NCBI GenBank assembly: GCA_945863035.1
Contig: CAMAZH010000003.1
Coordinates: forward strand, 16,742-80,741
DNA length: 64,000 nucleotides
Source of the DNA: Chitinophaga pinensis
Lineage (GTDB): Bacteria; Bacteroidota; Bacteroidia; Bacteroidales; GCA-2748055
Direction of reading: 5' to 3'
Shown here piece by piece: positions 7,555 through 17,159 of this stretch. The notes below the pieces were generated by a model. The model saw nothing but the letters and a program-made list of their open reading frames with translations. It made no database searches and was not told the DNA's origin. A program made the position numbers and the translations under genes. Position 1 is the stretch's first letter. Each line of letters begins with the position of its first letter.

Positions 7555-8922
7555 ATGATTCAATTTTTGAGAGCAATTAACAGTCAGCCAAAGAAATCTC
7601 TTTTCTTATTCCTATCGCTTTTCCTTATTGTTAGCCTTTCCTGCAGAAAAGGCGATTATTACCTTGCAGATAAACAGGTTATTACCGACAACGGTGGAGG
7701 GACAGGTACGGTTACCTGGTCATCGGACAAAACGTATCTGTTGGACGGTTTTGTATTCGTAAACGATGGACAAATATTAACAATTGAGGCCGGCACTGTT
7801 ATACAAGGCAAAACCGGTCAGGGCAGCCTTTCGAGTGCGCTGATCGTGGCTCGCGGAGGAAAAATCATTGCCGAAGGATCATCCGATCGGTCAATTGTTT
7901 TCACTGTCGAGGGAGATGACCTGGAGGGCTCGGTACCATTGGAATCCTCAGGTTTATGGGGAGGCCTTATTATTCTGGGAAATGCAACAGTAAACACCCC
8001 CTCGGGTGAGTCGTTTATTGAGGGATTACCTATCAGCGAACCCAGAGGTGTTTATGGCGGTAGTTTTGATGATGATAATTCAGGAATTCTCCGCTTTGTA
8101 TCCATTCGGCATGGGGGCACAAATATTGGTGAGGGAAACGAAATTAACGGCTTAACCCTGGGTGGGGTTGGAAGAAAAACAACAATCGATCATATTGAGG
8201 TTGTTTCGAATGCTGACGACGGAATTGAATTTTTTGGAGGAACGGTCAACTGCAGTAACCTTGCGGCGGCTTTTTGTGGCGATGACGCTTTCGATTTTGA
8301 CGAGGGATATTCAGGGAAATGTCAGTTTTTGCTGGGGATTCTTCATACTTCCAAAGGTGACCACCTGGCTGAGCATAACGGGGCTGCATTCCCGGGTCCA
8401 GCAAAGCCTTTTTCCCATCCCGAAATCTATAATGCAACCTATGTCGGCCGATTTCCCCTTGAAGGAAGCAGTATCATCCGGTTTGACCAGAATTCAGGAG
8501 GGGTTTATAAAAACTCGATCTTTATGAATTCTTTGGAAGGAGTCGGCATCGAATACAAGACCTCCGGAAGCAGTTACGATATGTGGATGAATGATGAGCT
8601 CCAACTAAGCCACAACATCTTTTATCAGATTGCGAATGAAAAAGCCGACAGCGTTTTTAGACTTTTTCCTTATTCCTCCCCCCTTTTGGATATGCAGCAA
8701 AAGCTTTCGCTCTACTTTTTATCCGGGGAAAATGAGTTTAAAGACCCTGCCTTTATAATTCAAAGCAATAGTTATCAACTTCTTCCACCCTCAACGGTAT
8801 TCGAAAACATGGCCGATTACAGCTCGAGCTGGTTCGAGCAGGTAGGTCATAAAGGAGCCTTCGGATCCAATAACTGGCTCGACGGATGGTCGTACTTGTG
8901 GAAAGAGAATATTATCAGGTAG
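7555..8922 (+). CDS. Beta-helix surface or periplasmic lipoprotein
   Basis: The 455-residue product has an N-terminal hydrophobic stretch followed by SLSC, so Cys30 is a likely lipidation site though the lipobox is loose. The body is rich in Gly, Ile and Val in repeating turns (for example IEVVSNADDGIEFFGGTV), typical of a right-handed parallel beta-helix. Such proteins are common in Bacteroidota and are often mislabelled as transporters. It follows the porin by 98 bp on the same strand and may share its regulation. No enzymatic motif is apparent. Confidence 0.75.
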   Translation: MIQFLRAINSQPKKSLFLFLSLFLIVSLSCRKGDYYLADKQVITDNGGGTGTVTWSSDKTYLLDGFVFVNDGQILTIEAGTVIQGKTGQGSLSSALIVARGGKIIAEGSSDRSIVFTVEGDDLEGSVPLESSGLWGGLIILGNATVNTPSGESFIEGLPISEPRGVYGGSFDDDNSGILRFVSIRHGGTNIGEGNEINGLTLGGVGRKTTIDHIEVVSNADDGIEFFGGTVNCSNLAAAFCGDDAFDFDEGYSGKCQFLLGILHTSKGDHLAEHNGAAFPGPAKPFSHPEIYNATYVGRFPLEGSSIIRFDQNSGGVYKNSIFMNSLEGVGIEYKTSGSSYDMWMNDELQLSHNIFYQIANEKADSVFRLFPYSSPLLDMQQKLSLYFLSGENEFKDPAFIIQSNSYQLLPPSTVFENMADYSSSWFEQVGHKGAFGSNNWLDGWSYLWKENIIR

Positions 8923-8931
8923 ATCTTTTGC

Positions 8932-10473
8932 TCAAGATTTGTGCTCTTCCCTGCGCAAATCAAAAATGGTTTTCACGGGCGAAAAAGTTTCAATGGGCAC
9001 ATCCACAAAGAAGGTAAGCCAGCCGGCCATCGAACCGTTCCACAAACCGGGTAGTTCAAGCGCTTTAAGACTGCTTCCTCCTTGCGATTTTACAGCAATA
9101 AATGCCATATCCGGATCGCGGAATTTCTCCAGATGGAATTTCTCTCCTTTGTAATCCCTGGTAAAGCAAGCCATGTCAACCGGATTGAAATGTGTCGCCT
9201 CCCTGAAAATCTTGTCTTGCCGGGAATCTGACAGGTCAACTTGGGAACTCTCGACAATCTGCTTGGAAATCGCCCCGTTTTTATCCGAAATCCAGAAAGG
9301 CCCTCCCCCGGGTTCACCAACATTTTTCACCATTCCGCAAACCCGGATGGGACGGTCAAGTATAGCTTCCGCTCTGATAACAAAATCCTTTTCAGAAAGA
9401 GTTGATAATTCTGCAGCAGAAGATGCGGAAATAAACCGCTCTACAAATTCGGTAATTTCGCTTTTAAGGCGAGTGCTAATCCCATGCTCCATTTGTTTCA
9501 GAAACGAATGGATTATCTGCACTCTTTCAATGAGAATACCCCCAAGAAGTTGTTTGTAACGAACCCGCTGCGCCTTAACCCGGTCTGGGGAAATGTTGTC
9601 GATATTTCCAACAAACGCCATGCTTTCGTTGAGATCCTGCATATTGTCCAAAAGGGCACCATGTCCTCCCGGCCGGAACAGAAGCTTTCCCTGATCCAGA
9701 AGAAAGGGGTTATTCTCCATATCAGCCGCCAGGGTATCCGTGGATGGTTTCTGTTCCGAGAAATCCACATCAAAATGAAGGCCTTCTCTCTCCTTGTATT
9801 TTTTTGTCAGTTCCGCTGCAAGCGATTCAAATAATTTGCGATGTTCCGGAGAAACAGTGAAGTGCAGTTTGATATGATGGTTTCCATCCCTCAAATACAG
9901 GGCAGCTTCGACAAAATGCTCCTCAAAAGCTGTTCTTGCCCCTTCAGGATAATTGTGAAACTTCAGCAGTCCCTTGGGCAAATCTCCATAGGATAAGCCT
10001 TTGGAAGAAAGGAAAAGACTAAGTAACTCAGCATAGTTTTCAGAAGCGATGAGCGAATCAGGGTCGCTTCCCGTGGCAATTGAAACCGCTGCAAGATCCT
10101 TGTAAAAAGGATAATTTTTCAAATCCTCGAAAAAGCCTGCTAATTCGGGTGTTTTCGACAAAACAGATGCTGCCTTGCCAGTGTTGTTATTAAAAAGTTC
10201 CAAAGCCTCAAAAAGCTGCTTGAACATTCTGGAAGCGGCACCTGAGGCAGGGACAAATTTTACAACTGGGATTCCATGCTGTTCTTTCCGAAAAAGATTA
10301 ACATAATTGTCTATTTGCTTTATATCGTAAACCTCGATCCCGTCGCCGGGAATGGCAGGCTTCACTAATGAAACCGGTGCAATTCCTTTACGAAAAATTT
10401 CAAGTTGGCCTAATGCCAGCTCGGGACTGATTCCTCTGTCTGATAACTGTTTGAGTTGTGCTGAGGTAAACAT
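8932..10473 (-). CDS. DUF4301 family protein
   Basis: From the ATG at 10473 the protein is 513 residues. It matches the DUF4301 family of Bacteroidota, with the conserved KFVPASGAASRMFKQLF block near residue 80 and GKLLFRPGGHGALL near residue 265. These glycine-rich blocks resemble nucleotide-sugar or ATP-handling folds, but the activity is not known to me. The track's start at 10491 is a TTG six codons upstream. It lies 21 bp after iorB on the same strand, so it is probably in the iorAB operon. Confidence 0.85.
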   Translation of the reverse strand: MFTSAQLKQLSDRGISPELALGQLEIFRKGIAPVSLVKPAIPGDGIEVYDIKQIDNYVNLFRKEQHGIPVVKFVPASGAASRMFKQLFEALELFNNNTGKAASVLSKTPELAGFFEDLKNYPFYKDLAAVSIATGSDPDSLIASENYAELLSLFLSSKGLSYGDLPKGLLKFHNYPEGARTAFEEHFVEAALYLRDGNHHIKLHFTVSPEHRKLFESLAAELTKKYKEREGLHFDVDFSEQKPSTDTLAADMENNPFLLDQGKLLFRPGGHGALLDNMQDLNESMAFVGNIDNISPDRVKAQRVRYKQLLGGILIERVQIIHSFLKQMEHGISTRLKSEITEFVERFISASSAAELSTLSEKDFVIRAEAILDRPIRVCGMVKNVGEPGGGPFWISDKNGAISKQIVESSQVDLSDSRQDKIFREATHFNPVDMACFTRDYKGEKFHLEKFRDPDMAFIAVKSQGGSSLKALELPGLWNGSMAGWLTFFVDVPIETFSPVKTIFDLRREEHKS

Positions 10474-10494
10474 AGTTATTGTGTTTATCAATAT

Positions 10495-11082
10495 TTATTT
10501 ATCAAGATAGTGCTCACAGGCGCTTCTTCCTGCTTCAAAAGCAAGTATATTGATTTTTATGATGTCTTCACCTTTTCTACCAAAGATTTTGCGGATTCCC
10601 TCATGAAAATTCTCAAGACTCAGGGGAATAAACCGGCTGGCTGCTCCAAGCATAACGATATTCGAAGATCGGGAGGACCCGATTTCTTCAGCAATGTTAT
10701 CGGCATCGAGTGTAATGTGCTTAGGCATTTTTCTGATTTCAGCAAGGATGGCTTCCTTGTCGGGGTAATTCTCAATGTTAACGAAAGAAGCGGTGTTTGT
10801 TACGAGCCAGCCGTCATTCGATAACCAGGGAACATAACGAAGAGCTTCCATCGGCTCAACAGAGAGAATGAGATCAGCTTTTCCCATTGGAATCAGATCC
10901 GAAGCTACAGCCTTATCAGAAATGCGTAAATGGGATTGCACTGCGCCTCCCCTTTGGCTCATCCCATGAACCTCCGCCTGTTTGAGGAAGAGATTGTCTT
11001 CCAGAGCAGCCATTCCAATTGCCGCTGCTATGGATAAAATCCCCTGTCCACCCACTCCGGCTAGAATAATATCTGATTTCAT
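10495..11082 (-). CDS. iorB: Indolepyruvate oxidoreductase subunit beta
   Basis: The ATG at 11082 gives a 195-residue protein starting MKSDIILAGVGGQGIL, the classic start of the gamma-type subunit of 2-ketoacid oxidoreductases. With IorA it oxidises aryl pyruvates, from aromatic amino-acid breakdown, to aryl-acetyl-CoA with reduction of ferredoxin; in reverse it could make aromatic amino acids. HGMSQRGGAVQSHLRI is also typical. The track's upstream extension to 11151 overlaps iorA and is unlikely. The gap to iorA is 5 bp. Confidence 0.92.
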   Translation of the reverse strand: MKSDIILAGVGGQGILSIAAAIGMAALEDNLFLKQAEVHGMSQRGGAVQSHLRISDKAVASDLIPMGKADLILSVEPMEALRYVPWLSNDGWLVTNTASFVNIENYPDKEAILAEIRKMPKHITLDADNIAEEIGSSRSSNIVMLGAASRFIPLSLENFHEGIRKIFGRKGEDIIKINILAFEAGRSACEHYLDK

Positions 11083-11087
11083 AAATT

Positions 11088-12704
11088 TCACTTGTTTTTT
11101 AATGATTCGATTTTCACTTCCCTGTGCCGCTTTCCCGCTGTCTGGATACATTCCCTTTCGGCAATAATCACGGAAACCCCGTTATACTCCAATTCGCTTT
11201 TTATGATTTTAACCATTTCCTCATGGTTCTTTTTAAGGGGGATAACCGAAACAATATGCTCCGGGAGAACACCAATCCCTTTGCATATCTCCCCTATCCT
11301 TCCTGTGGCCGACGACTTCTGTCCACCGGTCATCCCCGTGGTGCTGTTATCGGAAATGATTATTGTTATCGGGGTATTTTCAACAACACAATCCAATAAT
11401 CCGGTCATTCCCGAATGGGTAAAAGTTGAGTCACCGATAACGGCCACGGCAGGCGAGAGTCCCGCATCTGAAGCCCCTTTTGCCATGGTTATGGATGCCC
11501 CCATGTCAACACAGGAGTTAATGGAATCAAAAGGTGCCAATGCGCCCAGGGTATAACAGCCGATATCCGAAAACACCCTTCCTTTGCCATAGCTCTCAAT
11601 GGCCTGGTTCAGGGATGTATAAACATCGGCGTGGCTGCATCCCTTGCAAAAGGCAGGTGGCCTTGAAGCTACAATTCCGGGTATTACAGCAAATTCCGGC
11701 TGGTCAATTTTCAAGGCAGTTGCCACAATGTTCGGATTCAGCTCCCCATCGCGGGGAAGAAAACCATCGAGTCTGCCATGAATGGTATATGGCTTGTCGA
11801 AAAAGCCTCTTAAACTCTCTTCAACAAGTGGATAGCCCTCTTCAAGAATCAAAAGCTCATCGGTTTCGGATGCAATTTTCTGAATCAGTTCAAACGGGAT
11901 TGGGTACTGGTTGATCTTCACAATCGAATAATTCAGATCCGATGCAATTTTGTTCTCCAGGTAATAGTTATATGCCAATCCACAGGCAATAATTCCTAGT
12001 TTCCGGTTGGTACCGGGGATAAGGAGATTATTCCCGTCTTCTTCACTTGACTTTAGAAACGCGGACTGCAAATTCAACAGTCCTTTGTAGCGAACCCTGG
12101 CAATAGCAGGTAAGAGAATAAACTGCTTCAAATCGGCAGGCAGATTCAGAATATTTTGATTTTTCTTTTCGCGGGATTGAACCCCGGACCGGGAATGCGA
12201 AAGCCTGGTGGTAATCCTGAGCATTACCGGGACTTTGTGTTTCTCCGACAAATCAAAACCATAATGAACCAAATCATAGGCTTCCTGCTGGTTGGAAGGC
12301 TCAAGGATCGGAATCATTGCGAATTTCCCGTAATATCTCGAATCCTGTTCGTTTTGCGAGGAATGCATGGAGGGGTCGTCGGCTACAACAACAATCAGTC
12401 CACCGTTAATCCCGGTAATCGCGGAATTCATAAAGGGATCAGCGGCCACATTAAGGCCCACATGCTTCATGCACACCATGGTTCGCTTTCCGGCATACGA
12501 CATTCCTAAAGCTGACTCCATGGCGGTCTTTTCATTGGCCGACCACTGCCTGTGAATTGATTTTTCAGCTGCTTCACCGGAGCTCTGCACGTATTCCATG
12601 ATTTCGGTTGATGGCGTGCCCGGATAGGCGTAAATACCGGAAAGTCCGGCATCTATTGCAGCCTGAGCTATAGCCTCATCGCCAAGGAAAAGATATTTTT
12701 GCAT
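11088..12704 (-). CDS. iorA: Indolepyruvate oxidoreductase subunit alpha
   Basis: A 538-residue thiamine-diphosphate enzyme subunit. The N-terminus (GDEAIAQAAIDAGLSGIYAYPGTPSTEI) is the pyrimidine-binding domain, and DIGCYTLG followed by GDSTFTHSG and DNSTTGMTGGQ form the cofactor-binding region. CKGCSHADVY precedes it. The protein ends at about ECIQTAGKRHREVKIESLKNK and has no C-terminal CxxCxxCxxxCP ferredoxin-like domain, which longer archaeal IorA proteins have. The electron relay must therefore differ or lie elsewhere. First gene of a likely iorA-iorB-DUF4301 operon. Confidence 0.92.
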   Translation of the reverse strand: MQKYLFLGDEAIAQAAIDAGLSGIYAYPGTPSTEIMEYVQSSGEAAEKSIHRQWSANEKTAMESALGMSYAGKRTMVCMKHVGLNVAADPFMNSAITGINGGLIVVVADDPSMHSSQNEQDSRYYGKFAMIPILEPSNQQEAYDLVHYGFDLSEKHKVPVMLRITTRLSHSRSGVQSREKKNQNILNLPADLKQFILLPAIARVRYKGLLNLQSAFLKSSEEDGNNLLIPGTNRKLGIIACGLAYNYYLENKIASDLNYSIVKINQYPIPFELIQKIASETDELLILEEGYPLVEESLRGFFDKPYTIHGRLDGFLPRDGELNPNIVATALKIDQPEFAVIPGIVASRPPAFCKGCSHADVYTSLNQAIESYGKGRVFSDIGCYTLGALAPFDSINSCVDMGASITMAKGASDAGLSPAVAVIGDSTFTHSGMTGLLDCVVENTPITIIISDNSTTGMTGGQKSSATGRIGEICKGIGVLPEHIVSVIPLKKNHEEMVKIIKSELEYNGVSVIIAERECIQTAGKRHREVKIESLKNK

Positions 12705-12782
12705 ATTGGAAATTCAAAGTTTCTCCAAAAGTAAAAAAAAGAAGATGACTTTGGGATGTTTTAAAATAGGGGAATGATGCTT

Positions 12783-13193
12783 TCAATACATAAGGGTTGC
12801 TACAAGCCTTCTCCTTCCACCCCTATTCCGAAACTCACAAAGATAAATTCCCTGCCAGGTTCCCAAATTCAACCGGCCGTTGCTGATAGGCAGGGTCAGG
12901 GATGCACCAAAAATGGAGGATTTGATATGAGCAGGCATGTCGTCATCTCCTTCCAGAGTATGAGTGTAAAGGGGATGATTCTCAGGAATCATAGTGTCAA
13001 TAAAGGAACCCAGGTCCCTTCGCACATCAGGATCTGCGTTTTCATTCAGACTTAGGGCGGCTGAGGTGTGCTGAATAAACAGGTTAAGCAACCCGCTTTC
13101 GGGTAGCAATCCCAGTTCACGGATAACAAGATCCGTGACAAGGTGAAATCCCCTGGGAAAAGAAGGAAGCAGTATTTCTTTCTGTTGGACCAT
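12783..13193 (-). CDS. YjbQ/UPF0047 family protein
   Basis: The 136-residue protein is full length for the YjbQ family. Conserved features are the GLLNLFIQHTSAALSLNENADP block with its histidine, RRDLGSFID, and the C-terminal GTWQGIYLCEFRNRGGRRRLV. Family members have weak thiamin phosphate synthase activity when overproduced, but the physiological role is open. Start ATG at 13193. It lies 78 bp before iorA on the same strand. Confidence 0.9.
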   Translation of the reverse strand: MVQQKEILLPSFPRGFHLVTDLVIRELGLLPESGLLNLFIQHTSAALSLNENADPDVRRDLGSFIDTMIPENHPLYTHTLEGDDDMPAHIKSSIFGASLTLPISNGRLNLGTWQGIYLCEFRNRGGRRRLVATLMY

Positions 13194-13269
13194 AATGCAT
13201 TTATAACGATTCTAAAACATTCACAATTTAGTAAATCCGTAACAATTAACCGTAATTGATTTTTTTCGC

Positions 13270-13277
13270 TATTTTTG
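13270..13277 (+). promoter_or_regulatory. Candidate -7 promoter box
   Basis: TATTTTTG fits the Bacteroidota TAnnTTTG -7 consensus and lies 26 bp upstream of the ATG at 13304. No good TTG is found at the usual -33 distance, so support is partial. Confidence 0.35.
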
Positions 13278-13303
13278 AAGACTTTTTGACACATGAAAAC
13301 CGG

Positions 13304-13927
13304 ATGAATATAAAAACCCTTGCTTTTCTGCTTTTTGGAATACTTACCTATATCTCTGGTTACTCGCAGGAGGTAAAGCTTATACAATTCTCCGGTGTGG
13401 TCAGGAGTCTTAAAAACGAGAATATTCCCAATGTTCATATAATCAACATTCATCAAAAGACCGGCTCCACAAGCAATGAGAAGGGGATGTTTTCCTTTAT
13501 TGTCAGTCCTACCGACTCTATTCTCTTCCGGGCAGTCGGCTTCAAAAACACCCTTGTGGTTATCCCCGACACCCTCAACCAGACGCACTATCCAAGAGAT
13601 GTTTACATGTTGGGAGACACCATTCATTTTGCCGAGCTGAAAATTTTCCCCTGGAAAACCTATGATGAATTCAAGGTGGCTTTTCTGCGATTGGAACTTA
13701 AGGATGATGATCAAACACGAGCTACCAAGAATATTGCAATCATTAAGGCTCAGCTGAATATGGACTTTGAGCCGAACGCTGACCTCTCCTATCGTTATGC
13801 CATGCAACAGCATTACGATAAGATGTACTATGCCGGACAATACCCCAGCATACCGATATTTAACCCGCTCAACTGGGCCAAATTTTTCAGTGCTGTAAAA
13901 AATGGTGATTTTAAGAAAGATGATTAG
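13304..13927 (+). CDS. Exported carboxypeptidase-regulatory-like protein (paralogue A)
   Basis: From the ATG at 13304 the product is 207 residues with a signal peptide ending in SGYSQ. A regulatory-like beta domain follows (IPNVHIINIHQKTGSTSNEKGMFSFIV), then a helical C-terminal part with FPWKTYDEFKVAF. The same two-part layout, including HIIN and the IFxWxxTYxDFK block, occurs in the protein at 27301, so the two are paralogues. It is not a TonB receptor, as no plug or barrel follows. The function is unknown. The track start at 13256 would lose the signal peptide position and is not used. Confidence 0.8.
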   Translation: MNIKTLAFLLFGILTYISGYSQEVKLIQFSGVVRSLKNENIPNVHIINIHQKTGSTSNEKGMFSFIVSPTDSILFRAVGFKNTLVVIPDTLNQTHYPRDVYMLGDTIHFAELKIFPWKTYDEFKVAFLRLELKDDDQTRATKNIAIIKAQLNMDFEPNADLSYRYAMQQHYDKMYYAGQYPSIPIFNPLNWAKFFSAVKNGDFKKDD

Positions 13928-13947
13928 AACTTTTTCTCCGAAGTTCT
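13926..13947 (+). terminator. Hairpin at the end of the gene
   Basis: AGAACTT at 13926-13932 and AAGTTCT at 13941-13947 form a perfect stem overlapping the stop codon. There is no long T-run after it, so termination is uncertain. Confidence 0.3.
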
Positions 13948-14117
13948 CTCAGAAAGTGAGCTTTTGATACCTCTTCTTTGTACTGACTTCAAAATTAAAG
14001 ATCTTTTAAAGATGTTCAATCAGAGGAAGTATTCGAGAAGTGCTTGAATGTAATATCGAAATACTTTTCTTACACAATTTTTTAGGAGTTTGTTAGTTTT
14101 ACTGTTTTTAGACTTAA

Positions 14118-16583
14118 ATGATGAATACCAGCCTTAAGCTAATAGTATCCACAATACTTCTTATAAAAATCTCCCTTTCCGTTTCGGCTCAGGTTACAAT
14201 TTATGGCACCATAAAAGATGCCGAAGGTCAGGCTATTTTCCTTGCAAATGTTGCAGCTAAGGGCTACAAGGCTGGAACCATGAGTGATTCAGAGGGGAAT
14301 TATGAGCTTCAAATCAGTGAGAAAGGGCCGATCATTATTGTTGTTTCCTGCATCGGGTTCCTGAATCAGGAAATTGCAATGGAGAACCTTGCAGGCCTAA
14401 GAAAAGAATTAAATTTCGTGTTGGAGGAAAACATTGCTGAACTCGATGAGGTTTCGGTGAGTGCCAGATACGAGCGGGCATCGGCATTCAGCCGTATCGA
14501 TCTCAAAGACCTGCAACTGGTGCCAAACACAACCGGCGGTATCGAATCCCTGATAAAAACACTTCCGGGCGTATCCTCAAATAACGAGCTCAGCTCACAG
14601 TATTCAGTGAGGGGAGGAAATTACGATGAGAACCTTATTTATGTAAACGACATCGAAATTTATCGTCCTTTCCTCGTCCGCTCGGGTCAGCAGGAAGGTC
14701 TCAGTTTTATCAATTCCGATCTGATCTCGTCAATCCGCTTCTCGGCAGGTGGCTTCGACTCCAGGTTTGGCGACAAGATGTCGTCTGTTTTGGATATCAC
14801 CTATCGTAAACCCTATGAAACAGCAGGTTCGCTTTCGGCAAGTCTGCTGGGGGGCACAGTGCATCTGGAGGGGACCGACAAGAGCAAAAGATTCACCTAT
14901 CTTGCAGGCATCCGATACAAGACCACTGCATACCTCCTGAACAGTCTGCAGACAAGCGGAAACTACTCCCCGAAGTTTTCCGATTTCCAGGGACTTTTCA
15001 CCTACTCTCTATCCAAGAAGAGCGAGTTGAGTTTTTTGGGAAACATGGCTATTAACCAGTACAACTTTATCCCGAAGGAAAGCAATACCGAATTCGGCAC
15101 CACAAACAAGCCCCTTAACCTGATCATCTATTACGAAGGTCAGGAAAAAGACCGTTTTGACACCTATATGGGAGCGCTGTCGTACAAATACTCGCCTACC
15201 CCACGGGTATGGATGAAATTTATAACTTCCGGGTTCAATACTTTGGAGAGTGAGACTTTTGATATTTTGGGCGAATACCTCATCAATGAGTTGGATAACA
15301 CCATAGGTTCCAAGACCTATGGAGACAGCATTTTGAACATAGGTATCGGGGGATTTCTGAACCATGCCCGGAATTACCTCAATGCTCATGTTTATTCGGC
15401 CAACTATATTGGGGAGTACAACGGAAGCTCTCACAAGCTCAAGTGGGGCGCGGGATATCAGTACAACAGGATATCCGACCAATTGAGCGAATGGGAAATG
15501 GTCGATTCAACCGGCTTTTCCGTCCCCTTCGATGAAGTGTCGCTCGAATTGAATTCCGTGGTTAAATCGGAAAACGAGCTTATTTCAGGAAAATACAGCG
15601 CCTACCTTCAGGATACATGGGCCTTCAAAGACCTTAACAATGAATATTATCTGACCACCGGAATGAGGGTAAGCTATCTGGATCTTAACGAGCAGGTATT
15701 GTTGAGCCCGAGGTTTAGCTTTTCTGTGAAACCCGGTTGGAAAAGGGACCTGATGTTCCACATCTCTTCAGGTGTTTATTTCCAGCCTCCGTTTTACCGT
15801 GAAATGCGTGACCCCGAAGGAAACGTCAACAAGGACCTGAAAGCCCAGCGATCCTTCCATATCGTTGCGGGAGGGGATTACATATTCACTGCATGGGAAC
15901 GGCCATTTAAACTTACCGCAGAGCTGTATTACAAAGATCTGGCAAACCTGGTTCCTTACAAGGTCGACAATGTAAGGATCAAATACGCAGGCGAAAACCT
16001 GGCCAAGGGATATGCAGCAGGCATCGACATGAAGATTAACGGTGAATTTGTAAGAAACGCGGAATCGTGGGTTAGCCTTTCAGTGATGCAAACCCGTGAG
16101 GATATTATTGGCGATTTCCACTACGCAAAAGACGATCCCACAAAAAAAATCGAACCCGGCTATTACCCCCGCCCCACCGATCAGCTTTTTAATTTCGGAC
16201 TTTATTTTCAAGACTATCTCCCCAACAATCCCGATTACAAGGTCCACCTTAACTTCCTGTATGGAAGCCGCTTGCCTTACAGTTCTCCCAGCACCGACCG
16301 TTACGATGCCGTATTCAGGATACCCGCATACCGTAGGGTGGATATCGGCTTTTCGAAAATCCTGAAAAAGGAAGACTCCATGCTGGCATCCGGAAACCCG
16401 CTGCGGTTTTTCAGCAACATATGGATAAGCGCGGAAATCTTCAATCTTCTAGACATAAACAATACCATATCCTATCTCTGGGTCAGAACCATTTCGAACC
16501 AGGAAAATGTACCGGGTATCTACGCCGTGCCCAATTACCTGACTTCCAGGAGATTTAACATAAAACTTACCGCTCGCTTCTGA
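14118..16583 (+). CDS. TonB-dependent receptor with carboxypeptidase-regulatory domain
   Basis: An 821-residue outer-membrane receptor. It has a signal peptide (to SVSAQ, residue 25), a regulatory-like domain at about 28-110, a plug domain at about 120-230 with GGIESLIKTLPGVSSNNELSSQYSVRGG split over that region, and a long beta-barrel ending in the aromatic RRFNIKLTARF. The plug has SQYSVRGGNYDENLIYVND. No SusD-like partner follows, so it is not a glycan-uptake pair. The substrate is unknown. Its stop codon directly abuts the stop of the nitroreductase on the other strand. Confidence 0.92.
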   Translation: MMNTSLKLIVSTILLIKISLSVSAQVTIYGTIKDAEGQAIFLANVAAKGYKAGTMSDSEGNYELQISEKGPIIIVVSCIGFLNQEIAMENLAGLRKELNFVLEENIAELDEVSVSARYERASAFSRIDLKDLQLVPNTTGGIESLIKTLPGVSSNNELSSQYSVRGGNYDENLIYVNDIEIYRPFLVRSGQQEGLSFINSDLISSIRFSAGGFDSRFGDKMSSVLDITYRKPYETAGSLSASLLGGTVHLEGTDKSKRFTYLAGIRYKTTAYLLNSLQTSGNYSPKFSDFQGLFTYSLSKKSELSFLGNMAINQYNFIPKESNTEFGTTNKPLNLIIYYEGQEKDRFDTYMGALSYKYSPTPRVWMKFITSGFNTLESETFDILGEYLINELDNTIGSKTYGDSILNIGIGGFLNHARNYLNAHVYSANYIGEYNGSSHKLKWGAGYQYNRISDQLSEWEMVDSTGFSVPFDEVSLELNSVVKSENELISGKYSAYLQDTWAFKDLNNEYYLTTGMRVSYLDLNEQVLLSPRFSFSVKPGWKRDLMFHISSGVYFQPPFYREMRDPEGNVNKDLKAQRSFHIVAGGDYIFTAWERPFKLTAELYYKDLANLVPYKVDNVRIKYAGENLAKGYAAGIDMKINGEFVRNAESWVSLSVMQTREDIIGDFHYAKDDPTKKIEPGYYPRPTDQLFNFGLYFQDYLPNNPDYKVHLNFLYGSRLPYSSPSTDRYDAVFRIPAYRRVDIGFSKILKKEDSMLASGNPLRFFSNIWISAEIFNLLDINNTISYLWVRTISNQENVPGIYAVPNYLTSRRFNIKLTARF

Positions 16584-17159
16584 TCATTCCGCTTTCCAAC
16601 TTCCTTTAAACACAGTCTCCGACAGTTCCTTCCGCATACGGGGGGCGTTGTTGCGTTTCTGCAGATCCTCCGCCAAGGTTGACGAATCGCCGGGATAGCC
16701 CAAAGCAATCATTGCACCGGGTTCAAATCCCTCGGGAATCCGAAACACTTCTTTTGCGCGCTCAACATCATATCCTCCCATCGGATGGGTAGCCAAACCA
16801 AGTGAGGTCGCCTGTGCCAAAAGGTTGGCTGTTGACAAGCCAAGATCGTGAAAAGCAAAACGATTGGCACGATTGTTTTTCAGGTCAAAAACCTGAGCAA
16901 AACTGAGTATCAATATGGGTGCAGAGCTTGCCCATACCTTGTTTGACTCTGCCAGAAGATTCAATAATTTGGGATAATCCGCATCATTTTTTCTTGCATA
17001 GATATATCTCCAGGGCTGCGCGTTAAAGCTCGATGGGGCAAAGCGTGCAGCCTCAAATAGGAGCAAGAGATGCTCCTCTTCGACCGGGTTTTGGGAAAAG
17101 GAAAAGTGGCTTTTTCGATTTAAAATATTTGAATCAATAACTTTGGGAGTGCTTTTCAT
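16584..17159 (-). CDS. Nitroreductase family protein
   Basis: The 191-residue protein has the FMN-binding nitroreductase pattern: RKSHFSFSQNPV near the start, APSSFNAQPWRYIYARK for flavin contact, and GLATHPMGGYD later. Proteins of this family reduce nitro-aromatics, quinones or flavins with NAD(P)H. The substrate cannot be told. The stop codon at 16584-16586 touches the TGA of the convergent receptor gene, leaving no intergenic base. Confidence 0.88.
   Translation of the reverse strand: MKSTPKVIDSNILNRKSHFSFSQNPVEEEHLLLLFEAARFAPSSFNAQPWRYIYARKNDADYPKLLNLLAESNKVWASSAPILILSFAQVFDLKNNRANRFAFHDLGLSTANLLAQATSLGLATHPMGGYDVERAKEVFRIPEGFEPGAMIALGYPGDSSTLAEDLQKRNNAPRMRKELSETVFKGSWKAE

Noticed and set aside
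9173..9559. Plus-strand frame of 128 codons inside the DUF4301 gene
   Set aside because: Antisense to a conserved family member; no signal, motif or start context.
11092..11556. Plus-strand frames antisense to iorA
   Set aside because: They lie fully inside a gene with clear family motifs and are shadows of its codon bias.
13052..13840. Long minus-strand frame of 262 codons
   Set aside because: It runs antisense through the signal-peptide-bearing protein at 13304 and through the start of the YjbQ gene. It has no family features and its content looks like the reverse of a coding gene.
13940..14117. Possible riboswitch before the TonB receptor
   Set aside because: I looked for the cobalamin box and similar conserved loops before both receptor genes and saw none.
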